Shown in pieces: positions 40,201 to 49,493 of a DNA stretch of 64,000 bases. The DNA lies in contig NZ_CP151100.1 of NCBI RefSeq assembly GCF_038096175.1, positions 1-64,000 of the forward strand. The letters run 5' to 3'. Below the pieces are notes generated by a model that was given only the letters and a program-made list of their open reading frames with translations, had not been told where the DNA came from and ran no database searches. The stretch comes from Nostoc sp. UHCC 0302 (GTDB lineage Bacteria > Cyanobacteriota > Cyanobacteriia > Cyanobacteriales > Nostocaceae). Positions within the stretch are counted from its first letter, which is position 1. The number at the start of each line of letters is the position of its first letter. The translations under genes were made by a program, and so were the position numbers.

Positions 40201-40231
40201 GTGGGAACTGAAATCTCTATAAAGTTCCCAC
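40201..40231. terminator. Hairpin after 39775 gene
   Basis: Stem GTGGGAACT / AGTTCCCAC with a 13-base loop. Confidence 0.4.
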
Positions 40232-40286
40232 ATAATTACCAGATGATAGCAATAAACTATAGCACACTCTACAACAATTGCCGCAA

Positions 40287-40729
40287 ATGAGTAAAGTACA
40301 ACAACACGAATCAGCTTGGAATGCACTGATGGGTTTAGATAAGAAACAATTCGCAATTCGCAATTCGCAATTCGCAATTCGCAATTGAAAATGAGAATTG
40401 TTAATTGCCTAAAAATGGGTACAAGCCCTACCACACGACGAAAGTTGGTGGTCTTAAATCAGTGGTGAGTACAAGCTCCTACTGATTTAATTGCGAACTG
40501 CGAATTGCGAATTGCGAATTGGTATGGCGCTTATTTAATTAGTGGAAAAGACCCCAAGTACAGAAACACTATTGTTCTTGTAGAACATCGGCAGAAAACG
40601 CAAATTAATCATTGGGAATACCAGTGCAAGAGATCCGAATGTTCTCAGCAGCCGACAATAGAAACTAACGGTAACGATGGTAACGGGAATTTGAAACGCA
40701 AAGCCCCATCGCTTAAGGTTTACAGCTAA
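40287..40729 (+). pseudogene. Small gene interrupted by an inverted-repeat element
   Basis: The start MSKVQQHESAWNALMGLDKK (from the ATG at 40287) runs into the AATTCGC element at 40347. Coding resumes after it as YGAYLISGKDPKYRN... up to the stop at 40727-40729. The two halves are in different frames across the element. No clear target duplication was found here, so the original joint is uncertain. Function unknown; the second half is basic at its end (LKRKAPSLKV). Confidence 0.5.
40347..40521. repeat. MITE-like element with AATTCGC-repeat ends (copy 1)
   Basis: Four to five head-to-tail heptamers (AATTCGC) form the left arm and their inverse (GCGAATT) the right arm. The 100-bp core has stems ACCAC / GTGGT and AAATCAGT / ACTGATTT, and a repeated GTACAAGC-C motif seen at ends of IS200/IS605-type elements. 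Copy 2 is at 52045-52276. Confidence 0.75.
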
Positions 40730-40817
40730 ACAAGAGAGCGCAACTTTTGAAAGCATTTCCAGGCAATCGCTACGCTGCTTAGAAATTGAAAGTATCTACT
40801 AAATCAGGAGAACGAAA

Positions 40818-41087
40818 ATGGAACTTCATCCTATTTACGATCCAAGGCTATTAAATCCATCAAAAGTTTACCAAATTGATGGAGGGTTATACCAGTATTT
40901 GCGTCAATCAGGTACTAGTACTAATCCCCGATATGTCTTCGGTCATTTACCAACTCCAGGGCATAAGAGGAAGTCGGATATAGTTTTGAACCGTACTAAA
41001 TTAGCAATCCGTTGTTCTGAAGTAGTAGGGATGTCTGCCTCGACTTCTGCACCTGAAGATAACTCTGAACAACTTAAATTATTTTGA
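40818..41087 (+). CDS. Hypothetical protein
   Basis: An 89-residue protein with a compact beta-rich start (YDPRLLNPSKVYQIDGGLYQYL) and an acidic C-terminal tail (EDNSEQLKLF) that has the look of a sliding-clamp-binding (QLKLF) peptide. A GGAGAA site precedes the ATG. The clamp-binding idea comes from the QLKLF end only. Confidence 0.5.
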   Translation: MELHPIYDPRLLNPSKVYQIDGGLYQYLRQSGTSTNPRYVFGHLPTPGHKRKSDIVLNRTKLAIRCSEVVGMSASTSAPEDNSEQLKLF

Positions 41088-41090
41088 AAC

Positions 41091-41240
41091 AGAATACAGA
41101 ACACAGAATTCAGAATTCAGAATTTAGTTAGGATAAGCATTTCAAGCTGTTTTAATAATTCCTGAATTCTGATTCAATTTGTTGACTTATCTCTGTTGCA
41201 GAATTCAGTTCATTCTGAATTCTGACTCCAGAAGGACTGA
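41091..41240. repeat. Inverted heptamer-repeat element (AGAATTCAG type)
   Basis: Arms of CAGAATTCAGAATTCAG (about 41103-41122) and GAATTCTGA / CATTCTGAATTCTGACTCC (about 41160-41230) around an AT-rich core. Lies between the 40818 and 41259 genes. Confidence 0.6.
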
Positions 41241-41258
41241 ATTCTTCATTTAAGAGCT

Positions 41259-41447
41259 ATGTCAATTTATAAACCACCTGTTGTCAAAAGACCCATTAAG
41301 CTACAAAAAAATGGTTCTACGAAAATAGTTTACCGAGCTATCAGGAATATTCAACACCTCAAAGATAGCCACGAGTTAGGAACTGCAACTATTAATCGTA
41401 CATCCTGTATGGTTCGGAAATCAGGGATTTATTGGGTTGTGGTCTAG
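41259..41447 (+). CDS. Hypothetical small basic protein
   Basis: A 62-residue basic protein (KPPVVKRPIKLQKNG, VYRAIRNIQHLKDSHELG) that may bind nucleic acid. It lies between two heptamer-repeat elements. Not recognised. Confidence 0.4.
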   Translation: MSIYKPPVVKRPIKLQKNGSTKIVYRAIRNIQHLKDSHELGTATINRTSCMVRKSGIYWVVV

Positions 41448-41504
41448 TTTCCAACTATGGCTTTGTAAGAGAGCTTCGCTACATCTGGAATGAAAAGTAA
41501 GGAA

Positions 41505-41632
41505 AAAGAATTCAGAAGTCAGAATTCAGGAGCCAGAATCAATTAGTAGAGAATTTAAACCTGTTTATTCATGTGCCAGCCGTACAAAATTCATTCTTAT
41601 TTCTGACTCCTGACTCCTGGATTCTATTTAAT
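41505..41632. repeat. Inverted heptamer-repeat element (AGAATTCAG type)
   Basis: Left arm GAATTCAGAAGTCAG with AGAATTCAGGAGCCAG, right arm TTCTGACTCCTGACTCCTGG. It ends about 20 bp before the start of the 41652 gene and may carry its promoter. Confidence 0.6.
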
Positions 41633-41651
41633 AATTGGAGAATTGACAGAA

Positions 41652-42725
41652 ATGGTACAAGCAATTGATCACACTGCTACTGCAACCTTTCTAACTGATG
41701 CAGTAGTTGAACGTCACAATTTCTCACAGTTGAATAAAACCCGTATTCGGTTTCGTATTCAGTTAAAGAAAAGCACAAAATCTGCTGCGCCTAAATGGGC
41801 AGATGTTTTAAAAGCTGAAGTCTCTGAAATTGAATCAGACCTTGTTAAGGTTACAAATTCCGAAGTTGGTTTGCGAGGTATCAAGGTATTTAAGAAGTTG
41901 GACGAAGCTGCCACCCAACTTAGACAAGAGATTGCTTCAGTCCAGGAGTGGATGTCATCTGATACTGGTGATTGGGTTTGTCCAATTGATTTGGCTCCCC
42001 TGGTGTGGAATCAACTACTTAATATTAGAGATGCGATCGCTCCGGCTCTCCGCACACAACTTCAGGATGATTACTCTTCTGGACTACTTGATTACCAAGA
42101 GCGAATTGATAAATTCCTATCTCTCAATGCTTGGGAATTACCCCAGGATAAGCAAGAATCTGTAAAAACCAACTTGCTTCGAGCTTTCCCTACTCTGACT
42201 GATTTGGAGGATTATCTCCAGGTAGTCATCGGTCGTCCGGTGATTATCCCTGCGCTGTCCGAACAACTCAACCAGCAGCAAGCCGAATGTCTAGACCAGA
42301 TTACGAAGTTCATTCAACAGTATGACAAAAATCTAGAGCAACGGTTACGTGAATCAGCACTCGCTGGTGGTGAACAACTCGCTGCTCAGTTGTTGGAGGA
42401 GCTGGCTGATTGGGAGCCGGGACGGAAACCAGTTCTCTTTAAGAAAAAGATGCAACGACATCTGATGAAGGTTCAGGTGCTATTGGCAAACGCTGACCCG
42501 GAGGCAGGCAGCAGCTTGGAGGCGATGATGGCGCACTTGGATTCTATCGTTAATGATCCGGCGATTGAGTCCAAGAATCTAGGTTCAGATACGTGCTCGC
42601 AGTTACAACAAAAGATGGATTCTATCCGCACCAAGTTGTTAGATGAACAACGCAATCTGCAACAACTTGCGACTGGCGACGTGGGCTTGTCCAAAGCTAC
42701 CGTCATGTCTTTCAAGTTTAGGTAA
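41652..42725 (+). CDS. Hypothetical coiled-coil-rich protein (DUF3150-like?)
   Basis: A 357-residue protein starting at the ATG at 41652 (a TTG three codons earlier is in frame); GGAG lies 11 bases upstream. It is almost entirely helical: HNFSQLNKTRIRFRIQLKK at the start, long charged helices (EVSEIESDLVKV, EEDLEDYLQ-like), and a VLFKKKMQRHLMKVQ segment. Layout and neighbourhood resemble DUF3150-type proteins of phages and plasmids that travel with MoxR-like ATPases, but no such ATPase is present here. A perfect 11-bp hairpin follows the stop. Confidence 0.5.
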   Translation: MVQAIDHTATATFLTDAVVERHNFSQLNKTRIRFRIQLKKSTKSAAPKWADVLKAEVSEIESDLVKVTNSEVGLRGIKVFKKLDEAATQLRQEIASVQEWMSSDTGDWVCPIDLAPLVWNQLLNIRDAIAPALRTQLQDDYSSGLLDYQERIDKFLSLNAWELPQDKQESVKTNLLRAFPTLTDLEDYLQVVIGRPVIIPALSEQLNQQQAECLDQITKFIQQYDKNLEQRLRESALAGGEQLAAQLLEELADWEPGRKPVLFKKKMQRHLMKVQVLLANADPEAGSSLEAMMAHLDSIVNDPAIESKNLGSDTCSQLQQKMDSIRTKLLDEQRNLQQLATGDVGLSKATVMSFKFR

Positions 42726-42731
42726 GAAATG

Positions 42732-42761
42732 GTCAAGAGCGAATGCACGCTCGCTCTTGAC
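42732..42761 (+). terminator. Hairpin after the 41652 gene
   Basis: Perfect 11-bp stem GTCAAGAGCGA / TCGCTCTTGAC with an 8-base loop, followed by TTTA. Confidence 0.5.
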
Positions 42762-42865
42762 TTTACCGATGTCTTAAAAGTGCGATGTCCACAATAGCTC
42801 ACATATGGCATTGCACTTGTACGTTAATCACATTTCTTCAATTTCAACTCCACAGGAGATAAATT

Positions 42866-43315
42866 ATGTCGCATTTCTCAACAGTAAAAACCAAACTCAC
42901 TAACCGTGAATGTCTGGTACAAGCTTTACAAGATTTGAAACTGAATCCGCAAGTACATGAAACAGCACAACCACTCCGAGGTTATTACGGTAGCTCCCAG
43001 GGAAGGAGCGCACAAATTATCGTGTCTGGTCGCACAATTAAAGCCCGTGCAGACATCGGATTCAAGTGGAATCAAGATAGTGAGGTGTATGAAGTGATAC
43101 ACGATGCCTACGAGACAGACCCGCGTTTAGGGCAAGACTTCTTTAGCAATAAACTGATGCTGGCTTATGGACAGCGGATGGTTCGCGCTAAAGCCGCCGA
43201 GCTTCAGCAGCAATTTGGAGAGTGCGCGATCGCTGAACAAACCAACGGGGCTGTGCAAACCCTACGTCTTACCTTCAGTGGACATCAGCAACAACAGCAA
43301 TATATAAGGAGATAA
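42866..43315 (+). CDS. DUF1257 (Ycf35-like) protein
   Basis: A 149-residue protein with the DUF1257 signature: MSHFSTVKTKL at the start, a LRGYYG motif, AQIIVSGRTIKARADIGF, and an EVIHDAYE segment. Ycf35 homologues occur in cyanobacteria and red-algal plastids without an agreed function. A GGAGAT site precedes the ATG. Four bases separate its stop from the DUF2997 gene, the usual pairing in cyanobacteria. A Gln-rich tail (HQQQQQYIRR) is unusual. Confidence 0.8.
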   Translation: MSHFSTVKTKLTNRECLVQALQDLKLNPQVHETAQPLRGYYGSSQGRSAQIIVSGRTIKARADIGFKWNQDSEVYEVIHDAYETDPRLGQDFFSNKLMLAYGQRMVRAKAAELQQQFGECAIAEQTNGAVQTLRLTFSGHQQQQQYIRR

Positions 43316-43318
43316 CGC

Positions 43319-43525
43319 ATGGAACGTTCAATATTGATTCATTTCGACAATGCTACAGGTGAAGTTCGAGTAGAGGCAGAAGGATTTGAGGGGCTGAGTT
43401 GTTTATCAGCTACGCAACCGTTTGAAGAAGCTTTGGGAGTTGTAGGCGAACGGGAGTTTAAGGACGAAGCCCAAACCCAACAACTTCGGACTACGAACAG
43501 TAGTCAAACACGCCTGCGTCAGTAA
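43319..43525 (+). CDS. DUF2997 protein
   Basis: A 68-residue protein of the DUF2997 type: ILIHFDNATGEVRVEAEGFEG, then LSCLSATQPFEEALG. The family normally follows DUF1257, as here. A strong AAGGAG site precedes the ATG. The C-terminal 20 residues are Gln/Ser/Thr-rich and not conserved. Function not established. Confidence 0.75.
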   Translation: MERSILIHFDNATGEVRVEAEGFEGLSCLSATQPFEEALGVVGEREFKDEAQTQQLRTTNSSQTRLRQ

Positions 43526-43532
43526 TCAATAT

Positions 43533-43555
43533 GGGGGAATCAACAAGTTTCCCCC
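43533..43555. terminator. Hairpin after the DUF2997 gene
   Basis: Stem GGGGGAA / TTTCCCCC with an 8-base loop, no T-run. Confidence 0.35.
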
Positions 43556-43567
43556 TCAAAACCAATC

Positions 43568-43807
43568 ATGAACGAATTAGTTAAAGAATACCCTTTTATC
43601 CATGTATACGCACAGCAAAAACCACGCCAGCCCGTGATCATCAAAGCTAATACTGAGGGATTGTGTGTGCTGTTGAATGCAATTGTTTCTGCCATTGCTC
43701 AACTAGAGCGCAATGGTATGGCGGAAGTATTTTGCGGCGATGCCGAAGTCTATGAGGTAATCGTCAAACTCGTAAATCTTGAGGGGGTACAAAATACCCT
43801 GAAATAG
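43568..43807 (+). CDS. Hypothetical protein with IS-derived C-terminus
   Basis: A 79-codon gene (MNELVKEYPFIHVYAQQKPR...). Up to VIVKLVN it looks like the native protein. The last nine codons (LEGVQNTLK) are the end of the IS4-like element at 43778. The original C-terminus is therefore replaced. The family is unknown. Confidence 0.55.
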   Translation: MNELVKEYPFIHVYAQQKPRQPVIIKANTEGLCVLLNAIVSAIAQLERNGMAEVFCGDAEVYEVIVKLVNLEGVQNTLK

Positions 43808-45072
43808 ATATAGGGCAACGAGTGTAGCAATTTGTGGTAAAACAGAAAGAGCATTCATTCGCAATAAGCTCTATTTAATGATAATATTACCGGAATTCTA
43901 CGAGACACACCTCAAGCGATCACTTGGACGTACTGAATACTTATTACTAAAACTCCTCATTTATTTATTACAATCTATTAAAACTGTTAGCCTTGAGGCG
44001 CTAGCAACTGCTTTACCAATACCAATACTATTTGAAAGTAGGAGGAAAAGAATTCAGCGGTTTTTATCTTTAAACTACATCAATATTGAAGAGATTTGGT
44101 TTCCCATAGTTAGAAGTTGGCTAGAAATAAATTTTCCTTTCAATGAAGTTGTTTATGTAGTTATAGATCGGACTAATTGGGGATGCATTAATTTATTAAT
44201 GATTAGCGTAGTTTGGGACAAGAGGTCTATCCCAATATATTTTGAGCTATTAAATAAGTTGGGTTCAAGCAATTTTGATGAACAAGAGGCAGTATTTAAG
44301 AAAGCATTACCGATTTTCAAGGATTATAAAACTGTAGTATTAGGAGACCGAGAATTTTGTTCAATAAAGCGCCGCTTTCTGGCTCACAGAGCAGAAAGTA
44401 TATTTTTGCTTACGCTTAAAAAAAGATGCTTTTATAGAAATAGAACCAGAAATTTGGCTGCAATTAAGAGATTTGGGTTTAGCACCTGGTCTTTCCTTCT
44501 TTTACCAAGGTATTAAATATACAAAATCTCAAGGGTTTGTTAGCTTTAATCTCGCTACTAAATGGAAACGGAAACGTTTTGGAATTACGCCGGAGGAAGG
44601 CTGGTTTATCCTGACTAATTTAGATGATTTAGATTCAGCTATTAAGGCTTATAAACAACGTTTTGATATTGAAGAAATGTTTAGAGATTTTAAGAGTGGT
44701 GGCTATAATTTAGAAGATACTAACGTATCAGGTCAACGCTTAATTTCCCTAATATTATTAATCTCACTTGCATACACGGCTGCAACTATATCTGGTCAAA
44801 AAATTAAACGTATGGGTGTCCAAAAATATGTTGGACGAATTAAGGAATTCTTGAGGACAGTTCGCCGTCATAGCAGGGCGAACGCATCTAAATATTGATG
44901 GAGATTAAAATAACACGATGAAAGCAGACAAGAACGGCATTTAGAGGGTAGAGAGCGAAAAAGAAAACAGTTGCGATCGCCCAGGATGAAAGATATGGCA
45001 GCAAGGATAGGCAAATGTGGTATCCTAACCTGGATTTAGGTGTGCTGTCATAGAAATAGATATTAAATAAAC

Positions 45073-46276
45073 ATGAAACTGAAGCCCAAAATTACAATAG
45101 CTGACCACTTTTTGGGAATAGAAGATCCAAGAATAGAGCGGACAAAAAGACACAAATTAATTGATATTCTAACGATAGCGATTTGTGCAGTGATATGCGG
45201 AGCAGAGGGTTGGATAGAAATAGAAATGTATGGATGTGCAAAACATGGTTGGCTAAAAACTTTTTTAGAATTGCCAAATGGGATTCCGTCTCCTGACGGA
45301 GACGCTACGCGAACACATGATACCTTTGCGAGAGTATTTGCCAGAATAAAACCAGAACAATTTCAACAGTGTTTTGTGAATTGGATGAAATCAATACAAA
45401 AGATAATAGAGAAAGATATAGTAGCAATAGATGGAAAAACATTGCGTGGTTCTTATGATAAGGGCAGTGATAAAGCAGCAATACATATGGTAAATGCTTG
45501 GGCTGTACATAATAGATTAGTACTAGGACAAGTCAAAACCGATGCCAAATCAAATGAAATTACAGCTATACCAGAATTACTAAAAGTATTAGAAATATCT
45601 GGATGTATAGTCACAATAGATGCAATGGGTTGTCAAAAAGAAATAGTGAAAGAAATAGTTAGGCAAGATGCAGATTATGTAATTACATTAAAAGAAAACC
45701 AAGGTCATCTATATTCGTATGTAGAAAGCTTATTTAAAATCGGTATACAGACAGGATTTGAGGGATTAGAGGAGGGAAGATACACAACAGAAGAGAAAGG
45801 GCATGGACGAAAAGAAATTCGTCATTATGTAATGATATCATCAGAAAAAGCACAGTTAAATTCTAATACAGACTGGGTACAATTAAATAGTGTTGGTATG
45901 GTGGAGCATATTCGTCAAGAGAAAGGAAAAACAACAGTAGAAATTCGTTATTTTATTAGTAGCCTTCCGAATAATATTGAAAGGTTTGCTAAGGCAGTTC
46001 GTGGTCATTGGGGAGTAGAGAATTCTTTGCATTGGGGAGGCAGCGCGTTGCGGGGGTTCCCCCCGTTGTAGCGACTGCCGTTATTAGATGTAGCATTAAA
46101 AGAAGATGAATGTCGCATCAGAAAAGATAATGCACTCTTATAATTTTGCAGTATTACGTCAAATAGCAGTAAATCTTTTAGGTAAAGAAAAACGGATGAA
46201 AGTTGGGATAAAAAACAAAGGATTTTTAGCAGCAATGGATAACGAATATTTAGTCAGAGTATTAGCGCAACTTTAA
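45073..46276 (+). pseudogene. ISAs1-family transposase, inactivated
   Basis: A DDE transposase of the ISAs1 type: IEDPRIERTKRHKLIDIL at the start, the DIVAIDGKTLRGSYD and TIDAMGCQKEI motifs, and the RGHWGVENSLHW ending motif. The frame is broken at 46038 by a 41-bp palindromic insert with a stop. It resumes after it (LLDVALKEDECRIRKDNA), is shifted by one base near 46136, then reads YNFAVLRQIAVNLLGKEKR to the stop at 46274-46276. A small dispersed repeat also sits in frame at about 45287-45315 (IPSPDGDATRT). Confidence 0.85.
46039..46079. repeat. 41-bp palindromic insert in the ISAs1-like transposase
   Basis: GC-rich imperfect palindrome: GGCAGCGCGTTGCGGGGG paired with CCCCCCGTTGTAGCGACTGCC-like right arm. 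It inserts a stop codon in the transposase and resembles other cyanobacterial small dispersed repeats. Confidence 0.65.
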
Positions 46277-46701
46277 GTAAAATAATTACTTAAAAGTTGA
46301 AACATCAATAAAATATTTATACTTAGTAGTAGTGATGGTATAAATTATCTACTTATATTGTAATATTTAGTTTTATCTAGTTATTATTTAAAATTATTTC
46401 GAGTATCCGATAATATAACTGTTAGTTACTATAAGTAGAGATTGATTAAAGTTTACTATTTTATTAATAAAAAAATGGTTTCTAATTAATAGTTTCAATG
46501 TAGCTTGCTAAACTGTTAACAAATAAGATGCGTTTGCCCTGGCCGTCATAGCAGTTTTTATATTGGATTATATGGGTCTAACTGGGTCAATTTTATGGAA
46601 AATTCTTATGAACTAGTGGCCGAGTTAATGAGACTAGCTCCTAATAAGCGTAAGTATTATCAACAAGGAGAAAGGGCTATGAGGCTTATTTTATCTGCAT
46701 C

Positions 46702-47010
46702 CTAGCCATTTTTGTCCCCCCTCAAGCCACACAAGTCATCCACGCGGATATCGCGCCACACGTCAGACGGCTGCCAACCGGAGTTCCCAACGGAGCGTAA
46801 TGGGCGATAGTATTCGGGAACGTAGTCGGATTGGGATACTTCGATATATGCGGGTGGTGTGGGTTCAACCACTGGTTCTCTCATGTCTTGACTTTCAGGT
46901 ATCTCAGTAGCTTCGGCAGGTGATGGGGTTGGGTCTATTTTCTTGCGAATGGGTTTTTCAGTTTTTTTGATCAGTTGGCGCAAATCCATAGGGAATGTTG
47001 GGGTCAACAT
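46702..47010 (-). CDS. WRDIRVDD family protein (copy 2)
   Basis: A 102-residue paralogue of the gene at 4812-5105. Shared blocks are RQLIKKTEKPIRKK, PPAYIEV, and a C-terminal PLRSVGNSGWQ-SDVWRDIRVDD. The stop region is altered: after VDDLCG the frame continues as LRGDKNG, which is encoded by the IS4-like end, so the insertion hit the original stop codon. A GGGAG site lies before the ATG at 47010; an internal ATG at 46989 aligns with the likely start of copy 1. Function unknown. Confidence 0.6.
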   Translation of the reverse strand: MLTPTFPMDLRQLIKKTEKPIRKKIDPTPSPAEATEIPESQDMREPVVEPTPPAYIEVSQSDYVPEYYRPLRSVGNSGWQPSDVWRDIRVDDLCGLRGDKNG

Positions 47011-47093
47011 AGGTCAGGAACTCCCAGATTAACAAAATTTGGGGAAATACGGCAAATAAACGTATTTTTTGCAACTATATATTTCTGCAATGT

Positions 47094-47208
47094 GCTGCGC
47101 TTAATCGCATGATCCAGTTAGGCAAACCAGACAGTTATAGAGTGGAAGATTAATTACCAGTTCTTGACGAAGTTAGTGTATCTTTTTTTTGTTCCATGCA
47201 ACAAAGCC
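47094..47208 (+). pseudogene. 3' remnant of an IS5/IS903-like element
   Basis: Encodes the last residues of a transposase (QCAALNRMIQLGKPDSY) and the terminal repeat ending GCAACAAAGCC. Nearly identical to the end of the intact element at 54860-55970. Confidence 0.8.
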
Positions 47209-47588
47209 GCTACTATTTACAGTATCAAGCTGATCGCTTATTGAGAAGACAAAATTATTGTTGCACTAGAATTGCATTTAACTAGCAATTATCTTGAAGT
47301 TAGCATAAAGTAGCTATTAATCAAATTATTCATGCAATGAAACTTGATGGTTTGGGAATTTTAGTAATGCATGCGAAAAAGTTTATAAAAGCAAGGATGT
47401 AAGCAATGTCGGTTCTTCCGGTAGTTTTATGGTGTTAATTAAAAATTACTAGATTTTAGCGGCTGTAATTTAGTGTTATTGATACTTAAAACCTTTGCAG
47501 TGCGAGCATTTAAGAAATATTAAGCATACTTAAAAAGGCGTGGAAATTTAGTTTAGATTAAAACACGGTAAAGTTTTAGGCAAACGCT
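47209..47588. other. Non-coding stretch before the ISL3 transposase
   Basis: About 380 bp with no gene. Its final part presumably belongs to the ISL3 element's left end, whose border I could not fix. Confidence 0.4.
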
Positions 47589-48221
47589 ATGAAATTTCCT
47601 GTAGAACAAATCCTGAACCTTCCCGAAATGCAAGTATTAGATTTTCAAGAACTTGAAGGGGAAGAAATAATTATAACCATAGAAAAAGGAGTGAATTATT
47701 CAACTTGTCCTGACTGTGGACAAATTACTCGCAGCATACATCAAAATCATTGGCGGATGATTCATGATTTACCGTGGAATAAAAAACCAGTACTCTTAAA
47801 AATAAATCGCCGCCAATTTAAATGTCATAAGTGTAAAAAAGTATTTAGTGAACAACTAAATTTTGTAGATAAAAGTAAGGGATATACTAAAAGATTAGCA
47901 TCCGACATAGTTCAGCAAGTATTAAATAGTAATATCCATAGTGTTGCTCAGAGAAATGGTTTGAGTGATGAACAAGTAGAATCGATGTTAAATAATCTGG
48001 TGTCACAAATATTAAATATTAACTTAAGTCAGGTAAGAAAGTTAGGGATAGATGAGATTGCATTGGTGAAAGGACAAGGAAACTACTTAGCAGTATTAGT
48101 GGATTTAGATAGTCATAAACCAATAGAGATAGTGCAGTCGAGAAGAATAGAAGATATCCGTGAAGTTATTGTCAGTTGGGGAGTTGATGTACTTAATCAG
48201 ATCGAAGAAGTGAGTATTGAT

Positions 48222-49493
48222 CCTTGAGGGGGGACAAAAAGGGCTAGAATGCAGATAAAATAAGCCTCATAGCCCTTTCTCCTTGTTGATAATACTTACG
48301 CTTATTAGGAGCTAGTGTCATTAACTCAGCCACCAATTCATAAGAATTTTCCATGAAATCGACCCAGTTAGACCCATATAATCCAATATAAAAACTGCTA
48401 TGACGGCGAACTGTCCGCCCAGATTCTTTAATTCTGCCTACATATTTTTGAACACCCATGCGTTTAATTTTTTGACCAGATATAGTTGCAGCCGTGTATG
48501 CAAGTGAGATTAATAATATTAGGGAAATTAGCCTTTGACCTGATACATTAGTATCTTCTAAATTATAACCACCGCTTTTAAAATCTCTAAACATTTCCTC
48601 AATATCAAAACGTTGTTTATAAGCCTTAATAGCCGAATCTAAATCATCTAAATTAGTCAGAATAAACCAGCCCTCTTCCGGCGCAACTCCAAAACGTTTC
48701 CGTTTCCATTTAGTAGCGAGATTAAAGCTAACAAACCCTTGAGATTTCGTATATTTAATACCTTGGTAAAAGAAGGAAAGACCAGGTGCTAAACCCAAAT
48801 CTCTTAATTGCAGCCAAATTTCTGGTTCTATTTCTATAAATGCGTCCTTTTTTAAGCGTAAGCAGAAATATACTTTCTGCTCTGTGAGCCAGTTAGCCAA
48901 CTTTATTGAACAAAATTCTCGGTCTCCTAACACTACAATTTTATAATCCTTGAAAATCGGTAATGCTTTTTTAAATACTGCTTCTTGTTCATCAAAATTA
49001 CTTGAGCCTAACTTGTCTAATAGCTCAAAATATATTGGGATAGACCTTTTGTCCCAAACCACGCTAATCATTAATAGATTAATGCATCCCCAATTAGTCC
49101 GATCTATAACTACATAAATAACTTCATTTAAAGGAAAATTTATTTCTAGCCAGCTTTTGATAATTGGAAACCAAATTTCTTCAACATTGATGTAATTTAA
49201 AGATAAAAATCGCTGAAGTTTTTTCCTTCTACTTTCAAATAGTATTGGTATTGGTAAAGCAGTCGCTAGCGCCTCAAGGCTAACAGTTTTAATAGATTGT
49301 AATAAACAGATAAGGAGTTTTAGTAATAAGTATTCAGTACGTCCAAGCTCTCGCTTGAGGTGTGTCTCGTAGAATTCTGGTAATATTATCATTAAATAGA
49401 GCTTATTGCGAATGAATGCTCTTTTTGTTTTACCACAAATTGCTACACTCGTTGCCCTATATCTATTTCAGGGTATTTCGTATCCCCTCAAGG
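48222..49493. mobile_element. IS4-like element, copy 2, intact
   Basis: A 1,272-bp element with inverted ends CCTTGAGGGG / CCCCTCAAGG and a 7-bp duplication TATTGAT (48215-48221 and 49494-49500). It carries one full transposase on the minus strand. Confidence 0.85.
48244..49392 (-). CDS. IS4-family transposase, intact
   Basis: A 382-residue DDE transposase. Features: an N-terminal helical DNA-binding part (LGRTEYLLLKLLICLL), a first catalytic Asp in VYVVIDRTNWG, the second Asp in VVLGDREFCSIK, and the Y-(2)-R-(3)-E-(6)-K-type signature in YKQRFDIEEMFRDFKSGGY. No frameshift or stop. It can probably still move itself and, in trans, the broken copy at 43778-46726, whose ends it shares. Confidence 0.9.
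   Translation of the reverse strand: MIILPEFYETHLKRELGRTEYLLLKLLICLLQSIKTVSLEALATALPIPILFESRRKKLQRFLSLNYINVEEIWFPIIKSWLEINFPLNEVIYVVIDRTNWGCINLLMISVVWDKRSIPIYFELLDKLGSSNFDEQEAVFKKALPIFKDYKIVVLGDREFCSIKLANWLTEQKVYFCLRLKKDAFIEIEPEIWLQLRDLGLAPGLSFFYQGIKYTKSQGFVSFNLATKWKRKRFGVAPEEGWFILTNLDDLDSAIKAYKQRFDIEEMFRDFKSGGYNLEDTNVSGQRLISLILLISLAYTAATISGQKIKRMGVQKYVGRIKESGRTVRRHSSFYIGLYGSNWVDFMENSYELVAELMTLAPNKRKYYQQGERAMRLILSAF

Larger units (their letters stand above)
44874..46541. mobile_element. ISAs1-family-like element
   Basis: Inverted ends CAGGGCGAACGCATCT (left) and AGATGCGTTTGCCCTG (right), flanked by a perfect 10-bp repeat GCCGTCATAG (44864-44873 and 46542-46551). Length 1,668 bp. The same ends occur on the 128-bp element at 52550-52677. 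Confidence 0.9.
43878..46705 (+). pseudogene. IS4-family transposase (copy 1), disrupted
   Basis: Nearly identical to the intact 382-residue transposase at 48244-49392. Damage: a small replaced stretch with one extra base near 44369-44378 shifts the frame (FCSIK then RRFLAHR instead of LANWLTEQ), and an ISAs1-like element splits it after RTVRRH. Skipping 44874-46551 rejoins the frame exactly as RRHSSFYIGLYGSNWVDF. The remaining 3' end runs to the TAG at 46703-46705. Confidence 0.85.
43778..46726. mobile_element. IS4-like element, copy 1, split by an ISAs1-like element
   Basis: Ends CTTGAGGGGGTACAAAA (left) and TTTTTGTCCCCCCTCAAG (right) match those of the intact copy at 48222-49493 read in reverse. 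The inner 44874-46541 segment is a separate insertion. No target duplication is visible, so one flank was probably rearranged. Confidence 0.8.
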
